Part shown: in pieces, positions 11,563 through 23,558 of the stretch
Position numbering within the stretch: the first letter of the stretch is position 1
Layout: each line of letters begins with the position of its first letter
Assembly (NCBI GenBank): GCA_964019155.1
Contig: OZ025242.1
Location: 91,273,808 to 91,337,807 of the forward strand
From: Osedax fenrisi
Lineage: Eukaryota; Annelida; Polychaeta; Sabellida; Siboglinidae
Direction: 5' to 3'
Length of the DNA: 64,000 nucleotides
Translations under genes and position numbers: made by a program
Notes under the pieces: model-generated
Database searches by the model: none
The model's input: only the letters and a program-made list of their open reading frames with translations
What the model was told of the DNA's origin: nothing

Positions 11563-13105
11563 CAGAGCTGGGCACGATACTCGAAAAATGTATAATAGAT
11601 AGTATCTATTAGATACAATTACAATTACACACTTTTTTATTATAATAGATACTACTACAATTACTTTAAAAAAAATCATAATAGATACAATTACAAATAC
11701 ATAATTTTCTTAGTAGATACATCTTAGTAGATACAAATACATTATAATTATATAGAATGTACATAGTATATATACAGATTTTTCTAAGGTTCGCAAAATC
11801 TTCGCAAAATCTTTGGTATATCAATTAAATTTATATATATATATATTCTTCGATATCGATTTGAAAGTACATATCAAGGAACATTAAGGGGGTATCCCAC
11901 TACAATATTTTAACTTTGAAACTATTTTCTATAAAGTTAACTATAATTTTACTGGGAAACCCCCTTACTTTCCCGCAACTTGCCTGAAATATATTAACTT
12001 TATATGGTATCCCATTACAACTTGATAGAAAATGGTTTTAAAGTTACAATATTTCCGGTAAGTTGCCGGTAAAATTTGTAGTGGGATACCCACTCTACAC
12101 GGAAATAATGTCCGGAAATGTTTTATAGAAAGTGATTTTCTAGCAATTCGTAGTGGGATACCCCCTTTAAAGTTACTATTTTTCCGAAAATTTGCAGGAA
12201 AGTAAGAGGGTAACCTACTAAAATTGTAGTTAACTTGCTAGAAAATAACTTTCTACAAATATTGCAGGACATTATTTCCGGAAATACTGCTAGTGGGATA
12301 CCTCCTTTAAAATGACATATTAAATATTTACACCTTATAACGTGTTCTTCGAGAATACATTTGTTGATATTTATTGACATTTAATGATGCCCACGATGAA
12401 TATTTTAGTGTACCAGCGTTTATTTCATCTGAAATTATACTATGAGCCATTACAGACTATAGATAAATATACATTATTACAATATACTATTTTTCAACTA
12501 AAAATAATCAGCGACATTTACTTTCGAATGTTAAACATGAATATAGTAATTTATCAAATATATAAAAAATAAATTATTAATATATTATTAATTATTATTA
12601 TTTAGAATTATCATATTTATTAAAATAATTTTATCTTTCTATATAATATATAATTTTGAATTATAAATAAATTATTATATAAAATATATTATCAAAATAA
12701 TGTCTTTGTTTTCAATAAATGTATATAATGGTTTTTGAGAATAAATCACTATAATTGATATATCATAATTTTTAACAATGAATTAATTTCAATATTTACA
12801 AAAGATATTTTATTAAAAAATATATATATTAATGTATATATATATTAAATTAATTTATAAAATGATATTATAAAATATTGATATAAAATAAATATAATGA
12901 CCAAAGAATATATTATTTAATAAAATGTATCTGCTTAAATAATTGTCTTAGTAGATACGTATCGTAGATACTATTTATGACTAATAGATACGATTACAAA
13001 TACTTTTTTAATTTTTATAATAGATACAAATACAAATATAAATGTATCTACGATACTGATTTTTTGCCTTAATAGATACTGTATCGGCGATACTGCCCAG
13101 CTCTG
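11563..13105 (-). mobile_element. hAT-like non-autonomous element, complete (copy B)
   Basis: Termini CAGAGCTGGGCACGATACT and GATACTGCCCAGCTCTG are inverted repeats of the hAT type, and each side is flanked by TATATATA, an 8-bp duplication (low complexity, so weak alone). The interior holds several copies, in both orientations, of TAGTGGGATACCCCCTTTAA between about 11885 and 12310. It corresponds to copy A reversed, without the LINE insertion. Confidence 0.72.
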
Positions 13106-13601
13106 TATATATATAAGAGATAAGATAAGATACATTTTATTATTGTAATAATTATAAGAAAAAAAAATAAGCGGACATATAAAATGATCAGAAGACTTTA
13201 GAGGTATTTGACCTTACATGTATACTAATAGAGTAGAGTATAGTATACTACTTATTATACTATAGTATTTATATACTATATATATATAGTATACACCATA
13301 TGTGTGGTATATAGACTATATAATATAGTTTATATATAAATTTATATTCATCGATATTATTTATAATATAGCATATATATGCAACTATCATGATAGTTTT
13401 GTATGTCAACAAATTATGAATGTTATCTCATTCCTGACTTGTATTCATTATTATATGATTACATATCATGCTAGTGAACATATGTGTATGTAAAGTTGTA
13501 ATTTCTATATATATATAAGTAACATATAGAAATAATTGTCAATTTTAATATAGTCGCTCGAAAAACGTGCGTATACGTCATATTCACAAATTATAGTTAC
13601 G

Positions 13602-13655
<54 letters not shown>

Positions 13656-13873
13656 CATAACAATATAATAATTATATAGAAGCGCTATATTGATATTCGA
13701 ATAATTTATTTAATACATATTATTTAAAAAATTCTACATTATTTCTATTTGATTTATTTTATCTTTAGTGACATTTTAATATTTATATTTTACACATTTG
13801 TTAATAACATTGTTGTTCATTCATATACATTGTTGTTGTATGTAGGTAGTATACCTATAGGTATTATACATAT

Positions 13874-13909
<36 letters not shown>

Positions 13910-13944
13910 CTATATTTGTATTTTAATATTTGTATGTAATAGTA
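13106..13944. other. AT-rich interval with microsatellites
   Basis: (TA)n tracts lie near 13605-13650 and 13878-13906. No gene is supported. Confidence 0.5.
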
Positions 13945-14430
13945 GGGGAAAGTGTCCGATTACCGACCCCCTCCTAATACCGACCCCTCTCGTATCTCAG
14001 TAACTATACGAGATATCAAAAAATAATATATACACGAACAGTTAGTATTTTAATGATAAATATGAATAAGTGTTTTGTTTTAAAAAATATTTAATCCTAC
14101 AATTGTTATTTGATAAAATGTAATATTCTGTTTTTACTTTTTAAATATTTGAATAATAAATTTTTTTAAATCATTGTAAATACTTTATTAATTAAAAGAA
14201 AACTTAATACTGCACATACTATTGTAGATCAATACAATAATTATAACTATTATAAAAATAATTTAATTTTAATAACTATTAACTAATATATCTTAATTAT
14301 AGCAACTCATATGATTTTCCTATTACCGACCCCCTAAATTACCATAATACCTACCCCATGTGATTTATAATCCAATCAAAATAGATCCGTATTTTATTTT
14401 TAAATATGTCTTAAGTTGTTTGTGTATCAT

Positions 14431-14467
<37 letters not shown>

Positions 14468-14958
14468 ATTCATGATTCCAGTTGATTATATACATACTGA
14501 TTAATAAATAAATATTAAATAATAATATACACTATTTTAATATAATTACTATAAAGTTTAAATTTAAATTTAAAATTACTATTAAAACATATATATTTAT
14601 AAATTTAATAAAAATAAATTGCATGCATATTATAATTAATTATATTTATGTATATCTACTATTTTTATTGGATATTATAATACTACAATTATTTATACCA
14701 CGATTATTATAGGGGGTCGGTAATAAGAGAAGGGAGTCGGAAATAGGCATACATATCCAATTACCGACCCCCTGCTTATTCTTGTAAATGTAATTATATC
14801 AAACATTTAAAATAGCCACGTGGCTATTTATAATGTACAATAATGTACATTATTAATTTCCATAATATTACACTAATTACAAAATTTCAAATAAATATAT
14901 TTAATATTTAATAAGTTATTACAAATAATCATAAAGGGTCGGTAATCGAAGACTTCCC
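13945..14958. mobile_element. Composite of TIR elements with ATTACCGACCCCC ends
   Basis: Starts GGGGAAAGTGTCCGATTACC and ends GGGTCGGTAATCGAAGACTT then CCC. Around 14712-14775 there is an internal inverted pair (GGGGGTCGGTAATAAG and CCAATTACCGACCCCCTGC), suggesting two related elements side by side or a long one with repeated ends. Non-coding. Confidence 0.55.
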
Positions 14959-14959
14959 A

Positions 14960-15860
14960 TATTCACTTATTTTAAAATGTGTATTCTAGTATGCATTTAT
15001 TTGTTAAAATAATTGCTATTTCAAATTTGACATCGTATATTTTATCGGTAAAATAATCTTGATTTTTAAAATTTTAAATAAATAAAATATACCATCTGCA
15101 TAATTTTATAAATGAAAAATATCAATTTGATCAACATGACAATTATTTATAAGCTAATATGATTGTATAGTAGAACCTTTTTAACATATCTAAACCACAT
15201 TTTTTTTCCAAATTTCTATGAAGATAAAATCAGAAATATTTTAAAACACATTTCCGACGATTGAAATCATTGAAACAATCTTACTATTAATACAAGTGGA
15301 TTGAAAATGTTTTAAAAATAATTCGAAATTTTTTTTTTTAAATATAAAATTTCTCATATTTTTACCTTAAAATAGTGAATAAATTACCATTTTTATATTA
15401 TAAATTATTTTTTTTCTTATACATTTATTGTAATATTGCACGCATACACTTATTAATAATGATAATTATCATTAATTATATATAGATATGTTATTTTATA
15501 TTTTATTATAGACAAATTTGTCTAAAACTTAAATTTTTAAATTAAAATGAAGTAATTTTTTTCCGAAAATTTTTGTAAAATTGAAAAAAATATTAGACAA
15601 CTTTTTTCTAAAAAATAATTTATAATTCAAACTAAATTTAAAGAAATAATTAACACAATTAATAAATCGAAATTTCCAATTATCTCAATTTCATCAATGT
15701 TAAAATCATATCTCTTCAATGTTAAACTTTTATGACCCCCATCAAAGGGCGCACCTCCAATAATTAATTTTGTTAATTTATTTTTTATTTTATTCAATTA
15801 ATTATATTATCTTGTTAACAAAAATGCAAATTATCAATATTTATAAAAACGTTACCAATC
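14960..15860. other. AT-rich interval, nothing recognised
   Basis: Long A/T runs. No coding frame or repeat boundary I can defend. Confidence 0.5.
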
Positions 15861-15994
15861 TGAACAGGCTTACAGTGTATACAGTGTATACGTGTATAGT
15901 ATACACGTATACGTCGTACAACTCGCTTATAATAAAACCCGCATTACACGTAATCATACATAACGACAAGCTCGGGGAAATAACTCCACCCTTA

Positions 15995-16320
15995 TTACGC
16001 GGTAGTTCTAATTTCTCAAAGACTGTTGTTATCATAACGATACAAATAAACTAAACGCGCGTTAATTCTCGATATTTAACGCGACGTCGCGCATCACGTG
16101 TGTACGCATCTAATGTCACGTGTGAACTACCTCACGATCAGTGATGCGATGTCACGTGGTTTGAGAGTCGAGGACACGACGAGGACATGGCGAGGACACG
16201 GTCAGGTGACGCGAGGTGGCGCGAAACAGTAAGTATGACGTAACTGACCTGTCAATCACACGCATGCGATAGGCGTGTCAATATCACGTGTGATGGTGGT
16301 GGGCGTATACATCCAGTTTA
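15995..16320. promoter_or_regulatory. GC-rich island with repeated CACGTG and a TGACGTAA site
   Basis: Base composition changes sharply. Four TCACGTG sites lie close together (CATCACGTGTG, TGTCACGTGTG, TGTCACGTGGT, TATCACGTGTG), plus TGACGTAA, a CRE-like core. A GTAAGT donor-like sequence follows at 16229-16234. It could be a promoter with a short first exon, but I find no downstream coding exon on the plus strand. Regulatory function is inferred from motifs only. Confidence 0.35.
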
Positions 16321-16885
16321 GGTATCCTACTGCAGTGTTTATTATTATTTATCTGTGATTATTAATCAGTGGTTATATATCAGTGATTATAAATTAGTGA
16401 TTATTCATCAGTGATTATAAATAATTATTCATCAGTGATTATTTATCAGTGATTATTTATCAGTGATGTCATTAGCGTACCTATTAGCTATTTCAATATT
16501 TTATCGAGTATTTTAAACTATTTATACATGTTAAATAAGATGGTTTCACTACACTTTACATTATATGCTAACTTAGAATCCTTTCCAGCCTCCACGCAAT
16601 AATATACTCTATACAATGCACTATATATAGACGAGTTTGTTATGGCTATTATATGAATCATCATTGACATCTAAACCGGTAAAAGGTTTTCTACAATTTG
16701 TGCAGTCACGAGTTGTAGAATTTTTATATGATTATTATGGGTTTTATATAATAATTATATACATATATAGTATATATTATTAGGTAATATATGTATATTA
16801 CTATAGTATATAGTATATACTATATACCTATAGGTATATATTATATACATAGTAATATACCCATATAGTTAGTAATATACCTATA

Positions 16886-16985
16886 GGACGTCACAGGGTG
16901 AATAAAAGTGGGGGGACATACCTGACTCATCAGTTATTACCATATACTTTGCTAAGAAGATAAAGCTATAATATAACTTCTTCTC
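16886..16985. mobile_element. Partial MITE, family GGGGCGTCAC
   Basis: GGACGTCACAGGGTGAATAA then AAGTGGGGGGACATACCTGA and ATACTTTGCTAAGAAGATAA match the left portion of the element at 35697-36025. The right end is not seen. Confidence 0.55.
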
Positions 16986-17234
16986 TATATATATATGTAT
17001 ATATGTACACGATTAGCACAGGTTACGAATGTTATTACGATCATTATATAATCATATTATACGCCGTTATGTAATCTTGTCGTTGTTTTAATATCGGGAA
17101 TTAATTACTTTCGAAATATATATATTTGAGAACCAATGATAATATAGACCGTAGTTCACATTTCTATGTTATTATACGAATATACATATTGCACATTGTT
17201 TACTAAATTGTTATAGAATAATATTATATGTAGA

Positions 17235-18506
17235 CAGTGATGGGTACAGATCCATTTTTCCTGGATCGGCGATCCCGATCCCGATCCCCTATTTATTCTC
17301 TTTTACGATCCTTTACCTATCCCGATCCTCAATTCGTTACCCGATCCTTTCCTGATCCCGATCGCGATCCTACGTTTCTTACCCGATCCGGATCCCGATC
17401 CTGATCACGATATTATTTATATATTTAATTAATACGATTTTATTTCAAAATTCGAACAAATATATAGGGGAAAGTAACGTAATAAACTTTAACAATAAAT
17501 GGTCTTAACATTTGATGACTTATTATTTGTATTCACAAATTACGATATATTAATATTATATGATTATAGATATTATTGTGATTTTAAAATTGTTATTTAA
17601 TCTTTTAATTCAATAGATAACGGGGGTGTCCGTATTCGGTACCCGTATCCGAATACGGATCTTCCCTGTGTTATAATACGAATACCCTATATACCACTAG
17701 ATAAACTATATATTATTGATGAATCAATCAGACAAATTACAATTACATTATTTATAATTAATTTCATGAACAATTTATTCTAATTTAGTTAATAATCTAT
17801 TTATTTTTATTATTTTTTTAATTAATAATACAATTTAAGTATATACATAATATCATTTTTAGATTTAGCTACATTGGTGGTATTAATATTATAACGCACG
17901 CGATTTTTATGAAAATAAGAATATTTAATACGCTGTGCCCTGATTGGTTATAGGGTGTCCGTATTAATACATCTATAGCTTTATATACTATATAGAGTGT
18001 CCGTATTAGGGACTTAATGACCTCTAGATATATGCTTATAACTTAATGAATATTTGATAATAAATATATAAATTATATATATAATTTTTAGAATGCTTTA
18101 TTTTTTTTTATAAAAAGTGTTTATATCGATACATTAGTATATTCTTGAGAAGGATTTTAGTTGAATTTTTTTTTCATAAATATAAAAACGTAATAAAAAA
18201 AACAGTTTATTGGATATATATGCAATATTTTGACTAATTAAAAAATAAAAAATACTCTTTTAGACTATTTATATAATTATGAATATTTTATTCATTAACA
18301 TTTTTTTTAATGATTTATGGTTTCTGATATACTGAGCGTGTCGGTATTCGGCACGGTCCGTATTAGGTTACTTCCCCTATGTAAGTATAGTACCTTTTGT
18401 AATAAAAATTGTTAATAATTGTAAATAATATTTATTATTAATATATTGTATTATATTTCAATAATAATTCAAATGTATATAATTGAATGCATATAGACTA
18501 TATATA

Positions 18507-18541
<35 letters not shown>

Positions 18542-19012
18542 ATAGTGAATTAAATATAATTTATTTATATAAATGCATTGAATTGGATACACATATCTAC
18601 TCATTGTACGTCGTACATTGTACGTTGAGTCAAAGTCGGTGGTTTACTTATATGATATCAATTGATTAAATTCTATTATGGTTAAAATAACAATTATTAT
18701 TTAAATACTACGTAGGTTTTACATAGTCTTGCAATACCTTGGACATCATTACAAAATAATGATAAATACAATATCATATCAATGTAATAATATAATACTA
18801 AATGTTATTAATATTCTTATAAATAAATATAATAATATTAGAGTATCGTATATGCAATAATGGGCAGTGCCCATTGGGCACCATACATTTGTTATGGATC
18901 AGAATCAGGATCGCCGATCCCTATCCCTTTCCCGATCCCGATCCTCTCTTTCTTACCCGACCCCGATCCGGATCGGATCGCCGATCAATGATCGCGATCC
19001 TGCCCATCACTG
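17235..19012. mobile_element. hAT-like element with GATCC-rich ends
   Basis: The left end CAGTGATGGGTACAGATCC and right end GGATCG...CCTGCCCATCACTG are hAT-type inverted repeats. Flanks TATGTAGA and TATGTAGG are an 8-bp target duplication with one mismatch. The subterminal 150 bp on each side are clusters of CCCGATCC motifs in opposite orientation. No transposase is visible, and a second element is nested inside. Confidence 0.72.
17467..18377. mobile_element. Nested TIR element, GGGGAAAGTAAC type
   Basis: The left end GGGGAAAGTAACGTAAT and right end GTCCGTATTAGGTTACTTCC then CC are inverted repeats flanked by TA. The interior has GGGGGTGTCCGTATTCGGTA and an AT-rich non-coding body. A second copy lies at 36933-37477 and a fragment at 41348-41410. 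It sits within the hAT-like element and is therefore younger. Confidence 0.68.
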
Positions 19013-19163
19013 TATGTAGGTATATAATATTATATGTCCTAAACAATAGTTTTACTAATAACTATGTAGTGAATTAATTTTTTATTATTTTAAATAAGAA
19101 TATAATGTATTAATATAAACTATTTTTAAGTTAACACACATATGTATATATATATATCCTAGG

Positions 19164-19249
<86 letters not shown>

Positions 19250-19263
19250 TATTATTAAAAACT

Positions 19264-19533
19264 ACATATGTGGCTCAGTTGACTAAGGCGCCAGACACAC
19301 AATCAGTAGGACGCGAGTTCAAGCCACGTCCGGAGCATTAAAATGGGTGTTAATATTAAAATAATATTTAGAAGTGATCTTATATAATTGTGTATACATA
19401 AATGATCGGCTCTCGTTAAAACCATGGATGCCTTAACATGATAGCGGCTTCGAAGGGACATTAGAGCCATATATGATTATAAGTGAAAACTTCATCTAAG
19501 TTCCTTGATGGGATGAAAGGACTCCACCAAATA

Positions 19534-19538
<5 letters not shown>
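19264..19538 (+). mobile_element. tRNA-derived SINE, family 1, full length
   Basis: The head contains an A-box-like TGGCTCAGTTG and a B-box-like GAGTTCAAGCC at tRNA spacing. The body then reads through CGGCTCTCGTTAAAACCATG and AAGGGACATTAGAGCC to GGGATGAAAGGACTCCACC and a (TA)n tail. The same body occurs at 53544-53816, 34565-34715 and 11297-11400. Confidence 0.78.
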
Positions 19539-19588
<50 letters not shown>

Positions 19589-21190
19589 GTAATTATCTCG
19601 ATAAGCAGATATGCTTCTACAATTTTAATTGCGTAATTATAATCGCATTATTACTGTTATTAGGAGTGTTAAAATAATGTCAATAATAACAAAAATAATG
19701 CGATAACCTGGGTTATAGGTATATAGGTATATAGGGTAATAATGCATCCAACTATTTCGTATATGTTATATATATATAATCTTTACATTATTTTATAGAA
19801 ATAATAACCAAGTAAAATAATACACATGCTGCATGTACATATTTATATATTAAATAATGGTTATAATTAAATATGTTATGATCATATAGTAGTGTATACG
19901 TATGGTTTGCTAAATAAGGTATGTATATTGTATAAAGTACATATGGCATATAATATAGAATATCATCATTGTAAATATATGAGTGTTTTGTACATTACGA
20001 ATATAGTTGGGAAGTTTATTCCATATATGGAGAATATCTGCAGAGGGGTTATGTGCGACGCACATTGTGTGTGTGTGTGTGAGAGAGTTTATATGTGTGT
20101 GTGTTTGTAAATACTTATATATATATATACATTGCATTGGGATTTTGTATTCATATGAATTATTTTAATTAGGAATATTTATAAAGGTTAATAATAATTA
20201 CCATAATATTAATTAATAATATTAGTAAAAGTTATAATTCAAATTATATTCATAATATACATTAATATTGTTAATATTTATATTTAGGTTATATTATTTA
20301 ATATAGCACCCATAAACTTTAGTAACAGGATAGTGTATAAGCGTAATGGTATATTCTATTTTAAATATGCTAATAACTCGGGGTGGTGATATTAAATTTG
20401 TTATATAAACTTATACCAATAGATTAGCATACATATAATATTACACCCTTCTAATAATAAAATTAAACTTAAAATGAAATAGATTACAATTTCATTTAGT
20501 TTACCTATAGATTACTTCATTCTCTAGTGTTATATCATTTAATATTACACTATTGAAAGAACTATAGTTAATACTAATTCGTATGACCATATTTACTTTA
20601 CTTTATTTATTTTAAATATAATATTAATAATGTTATTGTTATAAAATGAGTAATTAATTACCTATATGTGATGTTATTAGGTATCATTTATTTAGACCAT
20701 TACTTTTATATATTTTCCAAAGAAAATTAATATATTCGAATTTAAATATAGTATACCTTTTATAATATATATATATATATATATATATAGAATTTATCAT
20801 AAATCTATATATTCACCAATATTCAATAAATTTACATAAATGAATACTAAAGTATAAATTACAAATATTATAAAATACAAATAATTAAAAATGTCCTTAT
20901 ATACTAGTACGATAACCAATATCTAATCAGCTTATATGTCCTTAAGGCTTTAGGTTACACCGGTGACACGATGTAAAGTACAGGGATAACATGGTTACTA
21001 GCAATATGAATGCGAGATTTAATATTTATTATCATAGATTTCTCTTTCAATTTGATAATATATTGACAACGTATGTTAAAAATATAAATTAAAAAATAAA
21101 TATTAAATGACGTATTCTCATTTGTCAAAACGTATTCTCATTGGTCAATACGTATTCTCATAGTCCCGTTTTGTACGCAAGATTATTACA
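19264..21190. repeat. Right arm of the large inverted duplication
   Basis: Inverse counterpart of 9480-11400; the landmark order is given there. This arm keeps the complete SINE and long (TA)n tracts (19538-19586). The distal end has three GTATTCTCAT motifs near 21112-21160 matching GAGAATACG in the other arm. Confidence 0.75.
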
Positions 21191-21499
21191 TATACTATTA
21201 TCAGATTCAGTAAATATCCTCATTCCAACTCTTGGGGAATATCAAATGCATACCTCCCTATTGTTATAACTGTATACGGTATACAACTATAGTTAATCTA
21301 TTTATAGATACATTAGTAGGTACCTATTGTTATTGTTAGTATACATATTAAGTATGTATATATAGGAAACCTACAATATGTTATAGTAATACTGGAATAT
21401 AAACAACTTAAGGGCCGGCGAAACTTTACGTGTAAAAGGGGATCTCTTAAGATTTAATTTTTTAGTTTTTAATTTTTTTTTTGTATTATGTAGGTAGTA

Positions 21500-21548
<49 letters not shown>

Positions 21549-21650
21549 TATATATGAATATACAATTTTTTTAAATTCAAAAATATAAATGTTTTTAAAA
21601 TATTATGTAATATATTTGTATCTATAGAATTTATGCATATTTTTTAATTA
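21190..21650. other. AT-rich interval, nothing recognised
   Basis: Contains a (TA)n tract near 21502-21546. The short frame across it is low complexity. Confidence 0.5.
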
Positions 21651-21661
21651 TCTAATGGATT

Positions 21662-21700
21662 CATAGATTTATAGTTTACATTGTAAACTATAAATCTATG
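21662..21700. mobile_element. 39-bp palindrome with 8-bp target duplication (family 2, copy 1)
   Basis: CATAGATTTATAGTTTACA is followed by TTGTAAACTATAAATCTATG, its reverse complement plus one base. Flanked exactly by AATGGATT at 21654-21661 and AATGGATT at 21701-21708. A second copy is at 50091-50128. Confidence 0.72.
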
Positions 21701-21709
21701 AATGGATTA

Positions 21710-22683
21710 TTAGAAATATTATATATATATATTCAGAAATTTTCATAAATATCCTTCAAAGGATTAAAAATTGAGGTGAATTTGAAAAAAAAGTGAAAAC
21801 AATTAAATAAAATATTCTGAGATATAGTTTCTCACATGTTTAGTTAAATATGTTGAATGATAATAATAATTACATTTTTCACGATTTGATATTTAAAAAT
21901 TAAAATGTATTATATACTTATATACTTTACTTTTAAATATATCATTATTTAGATAATACATTAAATTTGATATTTAAAATGAAATAAAACAAGGTTTCGC
22001 AGCCCTTTAAATTTTGTTGTAACTCGAGGTTTCATAGTTCCAACGGACACTAATAATATCATTTATTTTAAAGTAATAGAAGTTCAATTAAAAATATTAT
22101 TATAAAGTTAATTAAGTTACTTAAGATTTATTTAATATAATTAAGATTTATCACTGTATTGCATAACATTACGTAATCATATATTATACATTGGCCTAAT
22201 AGATAATGATTCAGAATACTCCGTACGAAATAGATGGCGAAGATTTCACAAACTTCTGCCTTTTCTACCATTGAGTTATACCAAGTAGGTTATTCCCTGG
22301 TTATACTTATCTTTATCTGATTTACTTGAATTCGTATTCTGTGTTAATTGTAGGTGTGTAACCTACATATGTAACCTATGTGTGTGTGTATGCGTATTAA
22401 TTAATATTATAATAAACCATCCTATAGGATACCTGTATTTTACTGTATACAGTAACATACAGGTATGTGTATAGATATGCGTATTTATCTGAATCACTGA
22501 TATTCTAAGCCTAGCATTAATTCCTTAAAATATAATAAATGAGATAATTTTATTTTATTTCAGACAATAAGAAAAAAATTAAAATCAAATATTTGTATTT
22601 TTACCTATTCGCTAATCATTTCGGCACTTCATCACCCTGGTTACTATCGTATCAACTACCTCTAATATATATATATATATATG
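21710..22683. other. AT-rich interval with a 34-bp foldback
   Basis: No gene. A near-perfect palindrome lies at about 22425-22458 (ACCTGTATTTTACTGTA / TACAGTAACATACAGGT, one mismatch) without an obvious target duplication. Confidence 0.45.
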
Positions 22684-22927
22684 TCTGGGGTCTATGGCTC
22701 AGTGGGATAACCAAAAGCTAGTAAGCCAGAGGTCCCGGGATCGACTCCACGAAGTTCTTGTTTTTCTCTTGTGTTTATCAAGAACTTAATAAACGATAAA
22801 TCAATACACAAGAAAAAAAGGTTACTATCTATATTGTATTGTCCGGGGCCCCATTCAGTTATGTATAACATGTACAAGTCCATGAATTCTTGAGGGGTCC
22901 ATTTGTATGCGCTATTTGTATTGTATT

Positions 22928-22928
<1 letters not shown>
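22684..22928 (+). mobile_element. tRNA-derived SINE, family 2
   Basis: The head carries A-box-like TGGCTCAGTGG and B-box-like GGGATCGACTCC at tRNA spacing. The body includes TTTATCAAGAACTTAATAAA and GAGGGGTCCATTTGTA before a (TA)n tail. The same family in reverse is at 32098-32333. It differs from family 1 in the body and tail. Confidence 0.72.
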
Positions 22929-22977
<49 letters not shown>

Positions 22978-23018
22978 TTTCAATAAATAAATATTATTAT
23001 TATTATATCAAGAGATGG

Positions 23019-23069
<51 letters not shown>

Positions 23070-23119
23070 TTTAAGTAGGCCTACATAGTAAGCCTATATA
23101 GTATTATATAATAATTATG

Positions 23120-23125
23120 TTTATT
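23120..23125 (-). promoter_or_regulatory. Candidate polyadenylation signal AATAAA
   Basis: AATAAA on the minus strand, about 165 nt past the stop codon of the glycosyltransferase gene and after a 3' minisatellite. Position and sense fit a cleavage signal, but AATAAA is common by chance in such AT-rich DNA. Confidence 0.4.
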
Positions 23126-23215
23126 CAAAAACACATACAATTACAACCACATATACCGGTGACCACACGTCATGACATTGGTCAATATCGAACAGCCTAA
23201 CAATAATAACTACTA

Positions 23216-23285
23216 GTTACACAATGGTTACACACTGGTTACACAATGGTTACACAATGGTTACACAATGGTTACATAATGGTTT
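23216..23285 (-). repeat. 11-12 bp minisatellite at the start of the 3' UTR
   Basis: Six near-identical TGGTTACACAAT units (plus-strand reading) begin within a few bases of the stop codon at 23289-23291. In transcript sense the unit reads ATTGTGTAACCA. It would lie in the mature 3' UTR of the gene. Confidence 0.75.
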
Positions 23286-23288
23286 ATA

Positions 23289-23409
23289 TCAGGTGTACAC
23301 GTATTGTCTGTAGTTACTGGACTTGATACCGTCGTATATTCTCGACTTGAAACGATTCATTTCGGAGTTGTTTTCGTAGCCGACAAAAGTGCAATACAGC
23401 GAACCTAAT
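23289..23409 (-). CDS. Glycosyltransferase exon 10 (terminal)
   Basis: Acceptor TATTGTTTCAG, phase 2 entry. Encodes residues 610-648, starting LGSLYCTFVGYENNSEMNRF and ending YRQYVYT before TGA at 23291-23289. N622 is an N-x-S sequon. The YRQY ending is typical of the C-terminal domain of this family as I remember it. Confidence 0.85.
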
Positions 23410-23467
23410 CTGAAACAATAGTTGTAATCATTAGTTTAAGTATACTCCGGTATACGTATATATTTTG

Positions 23468-23558
<91 letters not shown>

